64,000 nucleotides of DNA from contig CAMHDS010000005.1 in NCBI GenBank assembly GCA_946183925.1, forward strand, positions 1-64,000, read 5' to 3'. Shown piece after piece: positions 15,320 through 24,639 of this stretch; position 1 is the stretch's first letter, and every line of letters starts with the position of its first letter. This DNA comes from an uncultured Fibrobacter sp. Lineage in GTDB: Bacteria > Fibrobacterota > Fibrobacteria > Fibrobacterales > Fibrobacteraceae. A model generated the notes under the pieces. The model was not told the origin of the DNA and ran no database searches. It worked only from the letters and a program-made list of their open reading frames with translations. The position numbers and the translations under genes were made by a program.

Positions 15320-17296
15320 ATGGCGGATTTTAAAGAGAGAATCAAGGAGAGCGGGCATTTCAAGGCGCTGATGAACAGCTTTCGGTTGCGTAAGCGTGTA
15401 CTTGCCTTGGCCGATGCCTTTGTGGTGGCGGTGTCGGCTTTGATTGCCAACTACCCGCTGCCCCTTTTCGCCGAACGCATTGGTCGCCCGGATCTGTTTG
15501 TCATTATTATCACCAGCATTATCTCTTGTTTTGGAAGCCTCCTGTTCTTTGGTGCCTATAACAAACTGTGGCGCTATTTCAGCAAGCGTGATTACCTGAG
15601 TTGCGTCAAGGGAATTGTCGTGGGTATTGCTGTGGCGTACGGCCTGGTGTACCTGTTCCACAAGGACTTGTTCTGGGAATTTGCCTTGCTCCATGCTCTT
15701 GTCGCCGTAGTGGGGGTTTCCCTGTTCCGTTACTTGTTCCGCAGGACTTTTGTGTCATTGGTTTCTACGGGAATGCATGAGGCCGAACGTAAGCGCACCA
15801 TGATTATTGGTGCGGGAAACGCAGCTCAGCTTTTGTTAAATGAAATTCGTAATAACCAGACTGATGCAAGCCATGGGGAGAGTACTGGTTCTGCTAAGAA
15901 TATTAATCCGGTCTGCTTGATCGATGACGACCGCTATAAGATTGGCAAGCCTTTTGGTGGCGTGTTGGTTGCTGGAACCACGTCGGATATTCCCAAGGTG
16001 GTCAAGGAACTCCGGATAGAGCAAATAATCTTCGCTATCCCTAGCTGCCCTCCTAAAGACAGACAAACCATTCTGGATATTTGCGGCAAGACGGGCCTCC
16101 CCGTAAAGGTGTTGCCCTTTATCGGAAGCTTGTTGGATACATCTGCGGTAGGAACCGGTGCTACAAGCTTTGTAAGCCAGATTCGTGACATCAAGGTGGA
16201 GGATTTGCTAGGACGTGAACCCATCAAGTTCAACAATTCTGAAATTCGCGAGTTCATTGAGGGTAAAGTCTGCATGGTTACCGGCGGTGGTGGCAGCATC
16301 GGTAGCGAACTGGTGCGCCAGATTGCAAAGTACAGGCCCAAGCAGGTGATTATCGTGGATATCTACGAGAACAATGCCTACGAAATCCAGCAGGAACTGG
16401 TGATGGAGTATGGCGACCGACTGAACCTGGTAACATTGATTGCCAGCGTGCGCGACTATTTCCGCATGAACCAGATTTTCAAAAAATATGAGCCCCAGGT
16501 GGTGTTCCATGCGGCGGCCCACAAGCACGTGCCCCTGATGGAAAATAACCCCATGGAAGCCATCAAGAACAACGTGGTGGGCACTTTCAACATGGCCACG
16601 CTTTCCTTGCTGCATAACGTGAAAAAGTTCGTGATGATTAGCACCGACAAGGCCGTGAACCCCACTAACGTGATGGGGGCGAGCAAGCGCTGTTGCGAAA
16701 TGATTGTCCAGTTCTTTTCGCAACAGAAGGACTGCAAGACCGAATTCGTGACCACCCGCTTTGGAAATGTGCTGGGGAGCAACGGCTCCGTGATTCCCCT
16801 GTTCAAGCACCAGATTGAGCAGGGCAAGCCTGTGACGGTGACACACCCTGACATTATCCGCTACTTTATGACTATTCCGGAGGCGGTGAACTTGGTGCTA
16901 GAGGCGGCAAGCTTTGCTCACGGTGGCGAGATTTTTGTGCTGGATATGGGCCAGCCCGTGAAGATTGTGACCCTGGCCGAAAACCTAATTCGCATGTATG
17001 GCAAGGTGCCTTACAAGGATGTGGAAATCAAGTTCACGGGACTACGACCTGGAGAAAAACTGCTCGAAGAATTGCTGATGAACGAAGAGGGCTTGCAGAA
17101 AACCAAGAACAAGCTCATCTATATCGGAAAGCAGATAGAGATTGATGCCGATACCTTTATCAATGAACTGTGGACTTTGAAGAATGCTGCCCAGGAAAAC
17201 GACGACAAGACCGCCATTTCCGCTCTGCACCACATTGTACCCACCTTCACTACGCCCGAAGAATTCAACAAGACGGTAAGGATGCCGAAGGTGTAG
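15320..17296 (+). CDS. WbpM/CapD-type UDP-sugar 4,6-dehydratase, membrane-bound
   Basis: 658 residues. Four transmembrane helices (about 25-150), a CoA-binding-like Rossmann domain (IIGAGNAAQLLL), then a short-chain dehydrogenase domain with GGGGSIGSELVRQI. The active site reads STDKAVNPTNVMGASKR: Met in place of Tyr, the Ser-Met-Lys arrangement described for long WbpM-like enzymes. It should make a UDP-4-keto-6-deoxy-HexNAc precursor of O-antigen, capsule or glycan. Likely co-transcribed with the Wzi-like gene. Confidence 0.9.
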   Translation: MADFKERIKESGHFKALMNSFRLRKRVLALADAFVVAVSALIANYPLPLFAERIGRPDLFVIIITSIISCFGSLLFFGAYNKLWRYFSKRDYLSCVKGIVVGIAVAYGLVYLFHKDLFWEFALLHALVAVVGVSLFRYLFRRTFVSLVSTGMHEAERKRTMIIGAGNAAQLLLNEIRNNQTDASHGESTGSAKNINPVCLIDDDRYKIGKPFGGVLVAGTTSDIPKVVKELRIEQIIFAIPSCPPKDRQTILDICGKTGLPVKVLPFIGSLLDTSAVGTGATSFVSQIRDIKVEDLLGREPIKFNNSEIREFIEGKVCMVTGGGGSIGSELVRQIAKYRPKQVIIVDIYENNAYEIQQELVMEYGDRLNLVTLIASVRDYFRMNQIFKKYEPQVVFHAAAHKHVPLMENNPMEAIKNNVVGTFNMATLSLLHNVKKFVMISTDKAVNPTNVMGASKRCCEMIVQFFSQQKDCKTEFVTTRFGNVLGSNGSVIPLFKHQIEQGKPVTVTHPDIIRYFMTIPEAVNLVLEAASFAHGGEIFVLDMGQPVKIVTLAENLIRMYGKVPYKDVEIKFTGLRPGEKLLEELLMNEEGLQKTKNKLIYIGKQIEIDADTFINELWTLKNAAQENDDKTAISALHHIVPTFTTPEEFNKTVRMPKV

Positions 17297-17331
17297 ATTT
17301 TGGCGGGTGTCGCCGATCAGAGGAGAATGCT

Positions 17332-18531
17332 ATGAACTGGAAAATAAAAATTCTTGTTTCTTTCGCTATGGCCCTGTTCCTTGAGGCCTGCGGCGATTCG
17401 TCCAGTTCTTCTAGTGATGAGGACCAGGTGCTGCTCAGCACCACCGTCAAGAAAGACGGTATCGACATGCTGAGCTTTGGTAGCCTGAATCTGGACGTGG
17501 CGGCGGATTCGTTCCTTGCGGTATTTGAACTGGGGGACATTGTAACGGTGATGGTGGACGGTTACGACACCCTGGAAGTTCCCGTTGTGCCGGACTACGA
17601 CGCCGTTTCTCCTGGGGAACTGTTGCTGCGCGTAGTGTCGGGCAAGCCCCACGTGACCTTGGGCATCAACTTTGGGCAGCTTGCCGTAGCCTTTGGCATT
17701 GCGGAAAACGCCCCCGAAGGTTCGGAATACCCTTACCGGTTGAAGAATGTTAAGTTGCCAATCCAGGTGAACGTCTCCCTGAAGGATAAGGACGGCTTCA
17801 AGGAAAACCTTGAAATGCTGGAATACCAGAACTACGGGCTGGTCATTGAAAACTACCCGGACTTGTCTGTGGCAGATTTTGCCAACTTCAGGGAAATTAC
17901 CACCACGGGAATGGGGAAGGGTGTGCTCTATCGTTCCTCTAGCCCCATTGACCCGGTGGATGGCCGCAACACCTACGCGGATTCCCTGGCCAAGGCGGCC
18001 AAGGTGGCAACCTTCGTCAACCTGACGGACACGGACAAGGGAGCTAGGGCCTACGAGGGCTTTGACAAGTCCTACTACGCTACACAGAAGGTGGTTTACC
18101 TGTCGTTGCCGGCGTCGTTCACCACCAAACTTTTCAAGGAAGGTCTGGTAAAGGGACTCCGATTCATGATAGAAAATGAAGCCCCCTATCTGGTGCATTG
18201 CCAGATGGGCAAGGACCGTGCCGGATTCGTGAGTGCCATGCTGGAAGCCCTGATGGGGGCTTCTGCCGAAGAGGTGGAGAAGGACTATGTGAAGACCTAC
18301 GACAACTACTACAATGTGGTGCACGGCAAGCAACAGCGCCTTACGGAGTCGCAGCTGGACTGGTTCCAGGCCCTGATTGTCCGCAACATGAAAATGGCCT
18401 ATAGTGATGCGTGTGTGGATATTGAGGACTTTGAAAAAGTTGACCTAGCTAAGGCTACGGAACAGTACCTGGAAAAGTTGGGACTGTCCAAAAAAGAGAT
18501 AGCGGACCTGAAGGAAAAACTGTCTAAGTAA
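17332..18531 (+). CDS. Tyrosine-phosphatase-family lipoprotein
   Basis: 399 residues from the ATG at 17332, preceded by AGAGGAGAA; the track ORF starts too early. Signal peptide with lipobox LFLEACGDS, then a Ser-rich linker. An N-terminal beta-rich domain (about 40-180) precedes a Y_phosphatase3-like domain: NFREITTTGMGKGVLYRSSS, then the P-loop HCQMGKDRAGF with the catalytic Cys and Arg. The family dephosphorylates phosphotyrosine or phosphoinositides; this one would act at the membrane surface. Placed after Wzi and the dehydratase, it might serve envelope polysaccharide control, though that is inference. DRAG replaces the commoner DRTG. Confidence 0.82.
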   Translation: MNWKIKILVSFAMALFLEACGDSSSSSSDEDQVLLSTTVKKDGIDMLSFGSLNLDVAADSFLAVFELGDIVTVMVDGYDTLEVPVVPDYDAVSPGELLLRVVSGKPHVTLGINFGQLAVAFGIAENAPEGSEYPYRLKNVKLPIQVNVSLKDKDGFKENLEMLEYQNYGLVIENYPDLSVADFANFREITTTGMGKGVLYRSSSPIDPVDGRNTYADSLAKAAKVATFVNLTDTDKGARAYEGFDKSYYATQKVVYLSLPASFTTKLFKEGLVKGLRFMIENEAPYLVHCQMGKDRAGFVSAMLEALMGASAEEVEKDYVKTYDNYYNVVHGKQQRLTESQLDWFQALIVRNMKMAYSDACVDIEDFEKVDLAKATEQYLEKLGLSKKEIADLKEKLSK

Positions 18532-18535
18532 CAGT

Positions 18536-19018
18536 CTATTTGCCTTGCTCGTCTTCGGCGCGTAAGCGTTCAGCCTCTTCGACGCTGATGGTGCGCCCTT
18601 CGCAAATGTAGGCTTTCAATGTTCCGTCCGCTTTGAGCTGTTTCATGTCGCAGGTCTCTGCGATTTCACGGGATGTTTCAAGCGATGCGTTCCATTGCGA
18701 TACGAAAATATCGGAGTTTTCACCATATTTATTTTTCGCTTTTTCTGCTAGGGCGAGTTGGTCAATAATTTCTTGCTCACAGTTTGAATAGTTGGTGCTT
18801 GCCTTTGTATCTGTATTCGTTTGTAGTTCAAAGACTGGTTGGCAACCTGTAGGGGTTAAGTCTTGGAATGGTCCACTATTGGAATCGTCGGGAGTACCAT
18901 AGGTACAGGCAAATGCCTGGAGCGATAACGACGAGGCGATGATGCTTGTGAGGCTATAACGGCGGCTCCAGAATACGGCAACGATCCAGAGATAAACCTT
19001 TCGAAGAATCCTGCTCAT
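18536..19018 (-). CDS. Small lipoprotein-like protein with ACTYGTPDD motif
   Basis: 160 residues from the ATG at 19018, which has GGGGGC 9 nt upstream; the track ORF uses an earlier ATG at 19057. A hydrophobic segment ends in LQAFAC, a possible lipobox (Cys-38), directly followed by TYGTPDD. The CxYGxP pattern recalls radical-SAM-associated lipoproteins of Bacteroidota, but the similarity is short and no radical SAM gene is adjacent. The C-terminus is charged and helical (AEERLRAEDEQGK-like). Convergent with the phosphatase gene (4-nt gap) and divergent from the barrel gene. Function unknown. Confidence 0.65.
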   Translation of the reverse strand: MSRILRKVYLWIVAVFWSRRYSLTSIIASSLSLQAFACTYGTPDDSNSGPFQDLTPTGCQPVFELQTNTDTKASTNYSNCEQEIIDQLALAEKAKNKYGENSDIFVSQWNASLETSREIAETCDMKQLKADGTLKAYICEGRTISVEEAERLRAEDEQGK

Positions 19019-19086
19019 AGAGATACGCCCCCTTTGTCCGTTAAATATAGAAACCATTTTTTGTTATATTGAGTCGTGGAGGAAAA
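19019..19086. promoter_or_regulatory. Divergent promoter region
   Basis: On the minus strand TATATTTA (about 19038-19045) faces the ACTYGTP gene; on the plus strand TTATATTGAG precedes GGAGGAAAA and the ATG at 19087. Confidence 0.5.
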
Positions 19087-19809
19087 ATGAAGCTAAATTC
19101 GTTGACTCTGGTTATTTTTTTGTGTTCGGTGGCTTTGTCTGCTCAAGACAAATCTTTTTATTGGGGACCTCGAGCGTCCCTGAATATGTTTAGCGTTTAT
19201 AATACCAATTCTGTTCGCGTGCAGTACGGAAACCCTGCCGATAAGGTGATTCATCGAGATTCGTACAAAGATGCTTCTGGAGTAGGGATGGATTTTGGGC
19301 TGGCTGCAAGGTACATGTTTGGCTCTTGGGGTGCTGCCGTAGAATTAAATATCGGTCTTTGCATGCTTTCGATGGATAATGACCTCTACGGTCGGACATC
19401 CTATAATGCGATGGGGTATGCAAATCGTACCTCTTTGCAAGAAAACCTTGATTTCTTTCGGTTCTCAATGCCTATTATGTATTTCAAAAAGTTCGGTGAA
19501 CTTTTTTATGTTGAAGTGGGTCCGCAGCTTAGCCTGAATTATGCGGATGACCGAACCTTGGGAGAAGATGAGGAAATAGAATTGGGTGGCTGGAAACCTA
19601 ATCTATTCGGAGTTTCCGCTCTTCTGGGAGGGGGCTTCGACATGCCTGTCGGAAAAACGAAGTGGCTTGATATAGGTGGGCGGCTGGTTCTCGATTTTAC
19701 AAGGGTAGAGAGCGACTCGAAAGTGGAGCTTGAAGAATCGGAGTCTTTTAGAAAGGCTTCTTCGGCAAAGTTGTTCGCCTGGTATTCTTATCTAGCCTTT
19801 TATCTCTAA
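19087..19809 (+). CDS. Outer-membrane beta-barrel protein (PorT-like)
   Basis: 240 residues from the ATG at 19087, with GGAGGAAAA upstream. Signal peptide MKLNSLTLVIFLCSVALSAQ, then a compact barrel with repeated strand pattern: YWGPRASLNMFSVY, GMDFGLAARYMFGSWGAAVE, FFRFSMPIMYFKKFGELFYV, LLGGGFDMPVG, and the terminal YLAFYL. It fits the outer-membrane OMP_b-brl_2 type common in the FCB group. Overlaps the 3' end of the convergent cvfB by 4 nt. Role unknown. Confidence 0.75.
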   Translation: MKLNSLTLVIFLCSVALSAQDKSFYWGPRASLNMFSVYNTNSVRVQYGNPADKVIHRDSYKDASGVGMDFGLAARYMFGSWGAAVELNIGLCMLSMDNDLYGRTSYNAMGYANRTSLQENLDFFRFSMPIMYFKKFGELFYVEVGPQLSLNYADDRTLGEDEEIELGGWKPNLFGVSALLGGGFDMPVGKTKWLDIGGRLVLDFTRVESDSKVELEESESFRKASSAKLFAWYSYLAFYL

Positions 19810-20639
19810 CAAGCTCTGATGCCGTCGTCCTGGATTAGGATTTTCCCTTCGCGATAGAGGGTCCCGAGAATCTTCTTGAAGGTCTTCTTGGACATGCCGA
19901 ATTCCTTCTGGATGGTTTCCGGGTCGGTGTGGTCGCCGTAGGGCAGGAACCCGCCCGCCTCGGAGAGTTTGCGGAGCACTGCGTTCGGGCTATCGCTCTT
20001 CATGATTCCCTTGTAGCCTACAGGCGAAAGGTTCAGGGTGATTTTTCCGTCGCTGGTGAACCGCTGGATGTATCCCGGCATGGTGTCGCCGATGTAGATG
20101 CGTTTGGTGCCGGGCGTGACCATGAGGCGCCCCGTATAGCGGTAGTTCACCAGAAAGTCCACGTAGTCCGGCGTAACCTCGTAGGCGGCCAGTTCCACCC
20201 GCTCTCCCACATGGAGTTCAGAGGTGTCGGTATCGATGAAGCTCTTGATTTTTTCGGTAGCCACCAGACGGTTGCTCTTGTCGTCCAGCAGAATATAGAC
20301 CACGCAGCGGTCGCCCCGCTGGAGTTCTCCCAGCTGTTGCTTGTAGGGCAAGAACAGATCCTTGTTCAGTCCCCAGTCCAGGAACGCTCCCACGCGGTTT
20401 ACGTCCTTGACTTCCAGCACGGCGAATTCTCCGGCCTGGGCGTAAGGCTTCTGGAGGGTGGCGATAGGGCGGTCTTCGCTATCCATATAGACGAACACGT
20501 CCAGGATTTCGCCTTCTTCCAGGGAAAATTCCTCCCGGTTTCCAGGGAGCAACACCCTTCCGCCGGTTTCTAGCTCCAGGTAATAGCCCTGGGGCATGAT
20601 GCTTTCGACCCGGGCGCGATTGTATTTGCCGATTTCCAT
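19806..20639 (-). CDS. cvfB: CvfB-family S1 RNA-binding protein
   Basis: 277 residues. Three S1-like OB domains and a C-terminal winged helix, as in CvfB/YitL: MEIGKYNRARVESIMPQGYY, then GAFLDWGLNKDLFLPYKQQ (the family hallmark), VDFLVNYRYTGRLMV, and GDHTDPETIQKEFGMSKKTF. CvfB proteins bind RNA and affect virulence gene expression in Gram-positives; here the role is unknown. Promoter-like TATATTTTTATCG (about 20706) lies on the minus strand upstream. Confidence 0.88.
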   Translation of the reverse strand: MEIGKYNRARVESIMPQGYYLELETGGRVLLPGNREEFSLEEGEILDVFVYMDSEDRPIATLQKPYAQAGEFAVLEVKDVNRVGAFLDWGLNKDLFLPYKQQLGELQRGDRCVVYILLDDKSNRLVATEKIKSFIDTDTSELHVGERVELAAYEVTPDYVDFLVNYRYTGRLMVTPGTKRIYIGDTMPGYIQRFTSDGKITLNLSPVGYKGIMKSDSPNAVLRKLSEAGGFLPYGDHTDPETIQKEFGMSKKTFKKILGTLYREGKILIQDDGIRAC

Positions 20640-20737
20640 AATTGCCTTTCCGTTCAGGTGTCCGCGATTGCGGGGTTGATGTCGCGACCATCCGCGACGA
20701 TAAAAATATAGGATTTTATTATATTCAACAAAGATTT

Positions 20738-21727
20738 ATGATAGACTTTATCGGCGACATTCACGGTCACGCGACCGAACTGCGGGCCCTGCTAGAGAAG
20801 TTGGGCTATGTGGAACGTGGAGGTGTTTTCGCCTATCCGGGAAACGCCCGTAAGGTGGTTTTTCTCGGGGACTACATCGACCGGGGCTGTGAATCCCGGG
20901 AGACTATAGACCTGGTCCGTGCCATGCGGGACGCCGGAGCTGCTACCGCCCTCATGGGAAACCACGAATTCAACACCCTCTGTTTTTGGCAGCAGAACGG
21001 TGCTGGCGGTGGGCATTTTCTGAAGACTATTACGGGCGGCTACCTGCGGGACCATTCCTTCAACAAGGTGGCCATCCTTGCACGGACGGTAGAATCTTAT
21101 CGCGGACGACAGCAGGAATTCCAGGAGATGCTGGACTTTCTGAAGACATTGCCGTTCTATATGGAAACGGACTTGTTCCGGGCGCAACATGCCTGCTATG
21201 ACGCCGAATGCGTACAGACCCTGCGTGAGGCGGGCATTACAAGCTTTGCCGACGGAAATTTCGACGAACTGATTGCCCGTGCCTGCGACAGCCACAATGA
21301 ATTTGAAGATTCCCTGTTCCACCCTCTGGATATCTTGCTGAAGGGCCCCGAGATGGAGCTGCCTGCAGGCGGGACCTTCCGGGACGGCGAAGGCGTGGTG
21401 CGCAAGAAGATGCGGCTCCGCTGGTGGATTGACCCGAAGAACGCCACCCTTCAGGATATTGCGCTCCAGCCCGGCGTGGACTTTTCCGATGAACCCGTTC
21501 CTGAGGCTATTCGGTCTCGAAAGTTCTACGGCGAAAACGAACGGCCCGTGTTTTTCGGGCACTACTGGCTTAAAGGCGAGCCGGCCCTTATCCGCAAAAA
21601 CGTGTGCTGTCTGGATTACAGCATCGGGAGTTTTTTCGGGCATGGCCGTATGGTGGCCTACCGCTTTGACGGAGAGCAAACCCTTGATGCCCGCAAGTTC
21701 GTGTGGGTGGAGGGACCGTCGGTTTGA
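20738..21727 (+). CDS. PPP-type metallophosphatase (PrpE/Ap4A-hydrolase-like)
   Basis: 329 residues from the ATG at 20738; the track ORF starts 96 nt too early, before a TATATTCA promoter-like site. Metal-binding motifs are intact: GDIHGHATELRALL, VVFLGDYIDRGCESRETIDL, ALMGNHEFN, and a C-terminal FFGHYWLKG. It belongs with PrpE-like bis(5'-nucleosyl)-tetraphosphatases and related protein phosphatases; substrate not determinable. Its stop overlaps the probable TTG start of the ResB-like gene by 4 nt (TTGA). Confidence 0.85.
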   Translation: MIDFIGDIHGHATELRALLEKLGYVERGGVFAYPGNARKVVFLGDYIDRGCESRETIDLVRAMRDAGAATALMGNHEFNTLCFWQQNGAGGGHFLKTITGGYLRDHSFNKVAILARTVESYRGRQQEFQEMLDFLKTLPFYMETDLFRAQHACYDAECVQTLREAGITSFADGNFDELIARACDSHNEFEDSLFHPLDILLKGPEMELPAGGTFRDGEGVVRKKMRLRWWIDPKNATLQDIALQPGVDFSDEPVPEAIRSRKFYGENERPVFFGHYWLKGEPALIRKNVCCLDYSIGSFFGHGRMVAYRFDGEQTLDARKFVWVEGPSV

Positions 21728-22389
21728 AAACTCTCTCGTCTCTCGTCTCTCGTCTCTCGTCTCTTAAGCTGACCGTCTTTTTGCTGGTCGCGTTCCTTCT
21801 GGTCATATTCTGGGGCGTCTTGGGACAGGCAAACGCCGAAGCGGCTGGAATGCCGGCGTCTGTTGCGGTAGAACGATTTTTCGGGAGCTATTTCGTCTGG
21901 GTTTTTGACGTGGTTCCCGTGCCTGCCATGAAAAGCTTGGCGGTGTTGGCCTGCGTGAACCTGGTGGCCGCCATGATCTTTCGCATGCCCCGCGGTCTAA
22001 AGTTTGCTGGACTTTACGGAATCCACACCGCCCTGCTGGTGCTGCTTGCAGGGAGCCTTGTGGGCGGCGCTCTCCAGCGTGACTACAACGGCTACAAGAA
22101 CGTAGCGCCCGAAAGCGTGCCGGAAAAGTCCGGAACCTTGACCATGTTCCCCGCAGGAGACAGCCTCGGGACCGTAGCGGTGCAGTTTCCCCTGGAAACT
22201 GCCGGCTGGACCTACCATGTGGAGTATCGCGGGCGTTTTCCCATGTCGCCCAAGTCCTCCATCGACCTCTATACGGTAACCTACGACCCCATGCGTTTTG
22301 TGCCTTACGCCTTCATGAGCCTGGTGCTGGTCAGTCTTGTTTTTCATTATGTAGTCGTGGTGGTGCGCGCCCGTAAGGGGGACTCGTGA
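21724..22389 (+). CDS. resB: ResB-like cytochrome c biogenesis protein
   Basis: About 221 residues. The preferred start is the TTG at 21724, overlapping the previous stop as TTGA and preceded by GGAGGG; the GTG at 21703 is the alternative. ResB-like features: an N-terminal SLKLTVFLLVAFLLVIFWGV helix, two more helices, and a last helix (PYAFMSLVLVSLVFHYVVVV) after a periplasmic domain. Short for a ResB (usually 400 or more), so it may be a minimal version. It works with the next gene to deliver haem to apocytochrome c. Its first ~10 codons (TLSSLVSRLSSL) are encoded by a heptad repeat. Confidence 0.8.
   Translation: MKTLSSLVSRLSSLKLTVFLLVAFLLVIFWGVLGQANAEAAGMPASVAVERFFGSYFVWVFDVVPVPAMKSLAVLACVNLVAAMIFRMPRGLKFAGLYGIHTALLVLLAGSLVGGALQRDYNGYKNVAPESVPEKSGTLTMFPAGDSLGTVAVQFPLETAGWTYHVEYRGRFPMSPKSSIDLYTVTYDPMRFVPYAFMSLVLVSLVFHYVVVVVRARKGDS
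21731..21757 (+). repeat. Heptad tract (TCTCGTC) inside the ResB start
   Basis: Three perfect TCTCGTC units plus partial ones lie just after the metallophosphatase stop, C-rich on the coding strand of the gene that follows, but here they are translated as the N-terminus of ResB. Confidence 0.75.
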
Positions 22390-23939
22390 AACGGCTCTCT
22401 TCAGGACAGTTTGCGCATTTGTTGTTCCCGCACTTTTTATTCCTGCGCCCATTCCCGCGATTTTTGTTCGCGCCACTGCTGTTTGTGACGCTCCTGCTTG
22501 TGGCCTTGCCCTCGGCATGGGCTTCTGAACGGCCGGAACTGCGGACAGAATTGCAGGGTTCGGCGACGGCGGTGGTGTACCAGGGAGAAATCCGACCTTT
22601 TGCCTCTTTTGCGCGAGATGTGCTGGACAACTTTTCGGGAAAAGTTTCTTACCGCTGTGCCGAAAAAGACGCTGACCGCTGCCCACGTAAGATGCAGGCT
22701 ACCGAGGTGGCCTTGGGGATTATAAAAAATGAGCCCCGGAGTCGGGACTGGAAACTTTTCAAGGTCTTGCGGAGCGACGTTTCGGAGGCCTTGCACCTGC
22801 CGCCAGGCGAACGTTACGTGAGTTACGGCCAGCTGCAGCCTGCCTGGGACCTGCTGGAACTTTACGCCAGCCGAGATGACGGTCATGCCGCCACTCTGGA
22901 GATGAAACGGCTCTACGAAAATATCCAGCTGTTCGAGACCCTGGGAGATAGCGCCCGGGTGAAGGAGCTTTTCACCCTGGCAGAACCCGCCTTGGCCGAA
23001 AGCGGCCCCACGGTTCGGCGGATCAACCTGGAACTGGCCTACTACTTTGTGGACCCTGTGCTGTGGGCCTTCGTGACGGCATTTGTCGGGTTCTTGCTTT
23101 CCCTCTTGAACCTGAATTTCAAGAAGACGGCTCTGGACCGAGCCGCCAACGGGGCAGGCCTTGTGGCTTCGGTGGTTTTGGTTCTGACTCTTGCGGTGCG
23201 ATTTGCGGTGACGGGCCACCCGCCTATGGCGAATTTGTACGAAATTATTTTGTGGGTGGCCCTGCTGTTGGAGACCTTCGAGGTGGTGGCGTTTTTCCGT
23301 TGTCGCCGTCGCCAGTTCTCCCTGATGGTGCCTATCGCCTTCGTGGCGGCCCTGCTGTTGTTCTTTGCGCGGTTCGTGCTGGAAACCGGCGATGCCTTCC
23401 GGGCGCTGCCCGCCATCTTGAATTCTTCGGTGTTCCTTACCCTCCACGTGTTTACCATCGCCATAGGATTTGCAGGCATGATTCTTTCGGGAATCGTGGC
23501 CCATGTGGCCCTGTTCCGTTTCCGTGGCAGGGAAATCCCCCGAGATGAGCCCCTCGTGCCGCTGCTCTACGGCACCCTGGTTTTCGGTTCGGTCCTGACC
23601 ATAGTGGGCACTCTTTTGGGTGGGGTGTGGGCGGACTTTGCCTGGGGGCGTTTCTGGGGGTTCGACCCCAAGGAATGCGGTGCCCTCTTTGTAATCCTCT
23701 GGTCCATGCTGGGTTTACACCTGCGGGCCGGGCGCCTGGTGACAGGCCGGGGCTTTGTGCTGTTCAATGCTTTCAACGTGGTGGTCACCTTCCTCTGTTG
23801 GTTCGGAATCAACCTTCTGGGCGTGGGACTTCACAGTTACGGCTTCCAGAATGGCACGTTTACCTGGCTCTTGAGCTTTGTTTTGGCGGACTGCGCCTTG
23901 ATTCTCCTGTTAAATTTCTATTTTCGAAAACATGAGTGA
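22386..23939 (+). CDS. ccsA: CcsA/ResC-like cytochrome c assembly protein with extra N-terminal domain
   Basis: 517 residues. The C-terminal half is a CcsA-type haem handler with about 8 transmembrane helices: the PMANLYEIILWVALLLE region, and the haem-site motif WADFAWGRFWGFDPKECGAL (family WWxWDPKE-like), then a last His in LHSYGFQNG. The first ~215 residues are a signal anchor plus a soluble domain (RPELRTELQG, ARDVLDNFSG), absent from minimal CcsA but seen in ResC-type fusions of the FCB group. Start overlaps resB by 4 nt, so System II cytochrome c maturation is translationally coupled. Confidence 0.88.
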   Translation: MKRLSSGQFAHLLFPHFLFLRPFPRFLFAPLLFVTLLLVALPSAWASERPELRTELQGSATAVVYQGEIRPFASFARDVLDNFSGKVSYRCAEKDADRCPRKMQATEVALGIIKNEPRSRDWKLFKVLRSDVSEALHLPPGERYVSYGQLQPAWDLLELYASRDDGHAATLEMKRLYENIQLFETLGDSARVKELFTLAEPALAESGPTVRRINLELAYYFVDPVLWAFVTAFVGFLLSLLNLNFKKTALDRAANGAGLVASVVLVLTLAVRFAVTGHPPMANLYEIILWVALLLETFEVVAFFRCRRRQFSLMVPIAFVAALLLFFARFVLETGDAFRALPAILNSSVFLTLHVFTIAIGFAGMILSGIVAHVALFRFRGREIPRDEPLVPLLYGTLVFGSVLTIVGTLLGGVWADFAWGRFWGFDPKECGALFVILWSMLGLHLRAGRLVTGRGFVLFNAFNVVVTFLCWFGINLLGVGLHSYGFQNGTFTWLLSFVLADCALILLLNFYFRKHE

Positions 23940-24639
23940 GAATGTACCGAATGCAGAAGATGCCGCCGAGGAATCGGCGGAACTTCCGAAAGTGGAAAGC
24001 CGTGAAGACCTGATGCGCATTATCCAGGCCCTAGTCTTTGCGTCTCCGGATATCGTGACCCTGAAAAAGTTGCGGGAAATCCTGGGGGATTTCTTGGATG
24101 CCCGTACTGTGGCTGAGGCCTTGATTGCCGCCAACGATTCCCTGAACAAGATACAGTCTCCTTTCGAAATTGTGGAACAGGCCGGCGGTTACCGCTTTAG
24201 GACACGTGCCAAGTATTACCCCTGGGTGCGCAAGTTGTTCCCCGAAGCCAACGCCCGCAGGCTTTCCCAGGCGGCCCTGGAAACATTGGCCGTAATTGCA
24301 TACCAGCAACCCATCACCAAGGCCGCCATTGAACAGGTCAGGGGCGTGGCCTCTGTCGATGGACCTATCCGTAACCTGCTGGACAAGGGATTTATTTCTT
24401 TGGGTGCCCGTGCGGAGACGGTGGGGAACCCCTACACCTACGTGACCACCCAGGAATTCATGAAGTATTTCGGGATTAACCGTATTCCCGAAGACCTGCC
24501 CCGCTTGCGGGAATTCAGTGAGCTTCTGGAGGCGGGCAATCTGGTGCCCCAGTATTCGATTCCCGAAAGTTCTCCGGAGGAGCCCAAGCCCCCTGAGGAA
24601 GTTCCGGACCAGATTGAGCTGTCCATGGGAGAGACCTGA
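23932..24639 (+). CDS. scpB: Segregation and condensation protein B
   Basis: 235 residues: tandem winged helices of ScpB with SREDLMRIIQALVFASPDIV, then the hallmark LSQAALETLAVIAYQQPITK and AAIEQVRGVASVDGPIRNLL. ScpB binds ScpA and SMC to condense and segregate chromosomes. The N-terminal 20 and C-terminal 35 residues are acidic, Pro-rich tails. Overlaps ccsA by 8 nt and mutS by 1 nt. No scpA in the window. Confidence 0.94.
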   Translation: MSENVPNAEDAAEESAELPKVESREDLMRIIQALVFASPDIVTLKKLREILGDFLDARTVAEALIAANDSLNKIQSPFEIVEQAGGYRFRTRAKYYPWVRKLFPEANARRLSQAALETLAVIAYQQPITKAAIEQVRGVASVDGPIRNLLDKGFISLGARAETVGNPYTYVTTQEFMKYFGINRIPEDLPRLREFSELLEAGNLVPQYSIPESSPEEPKPPEEVPDQIELSMGET

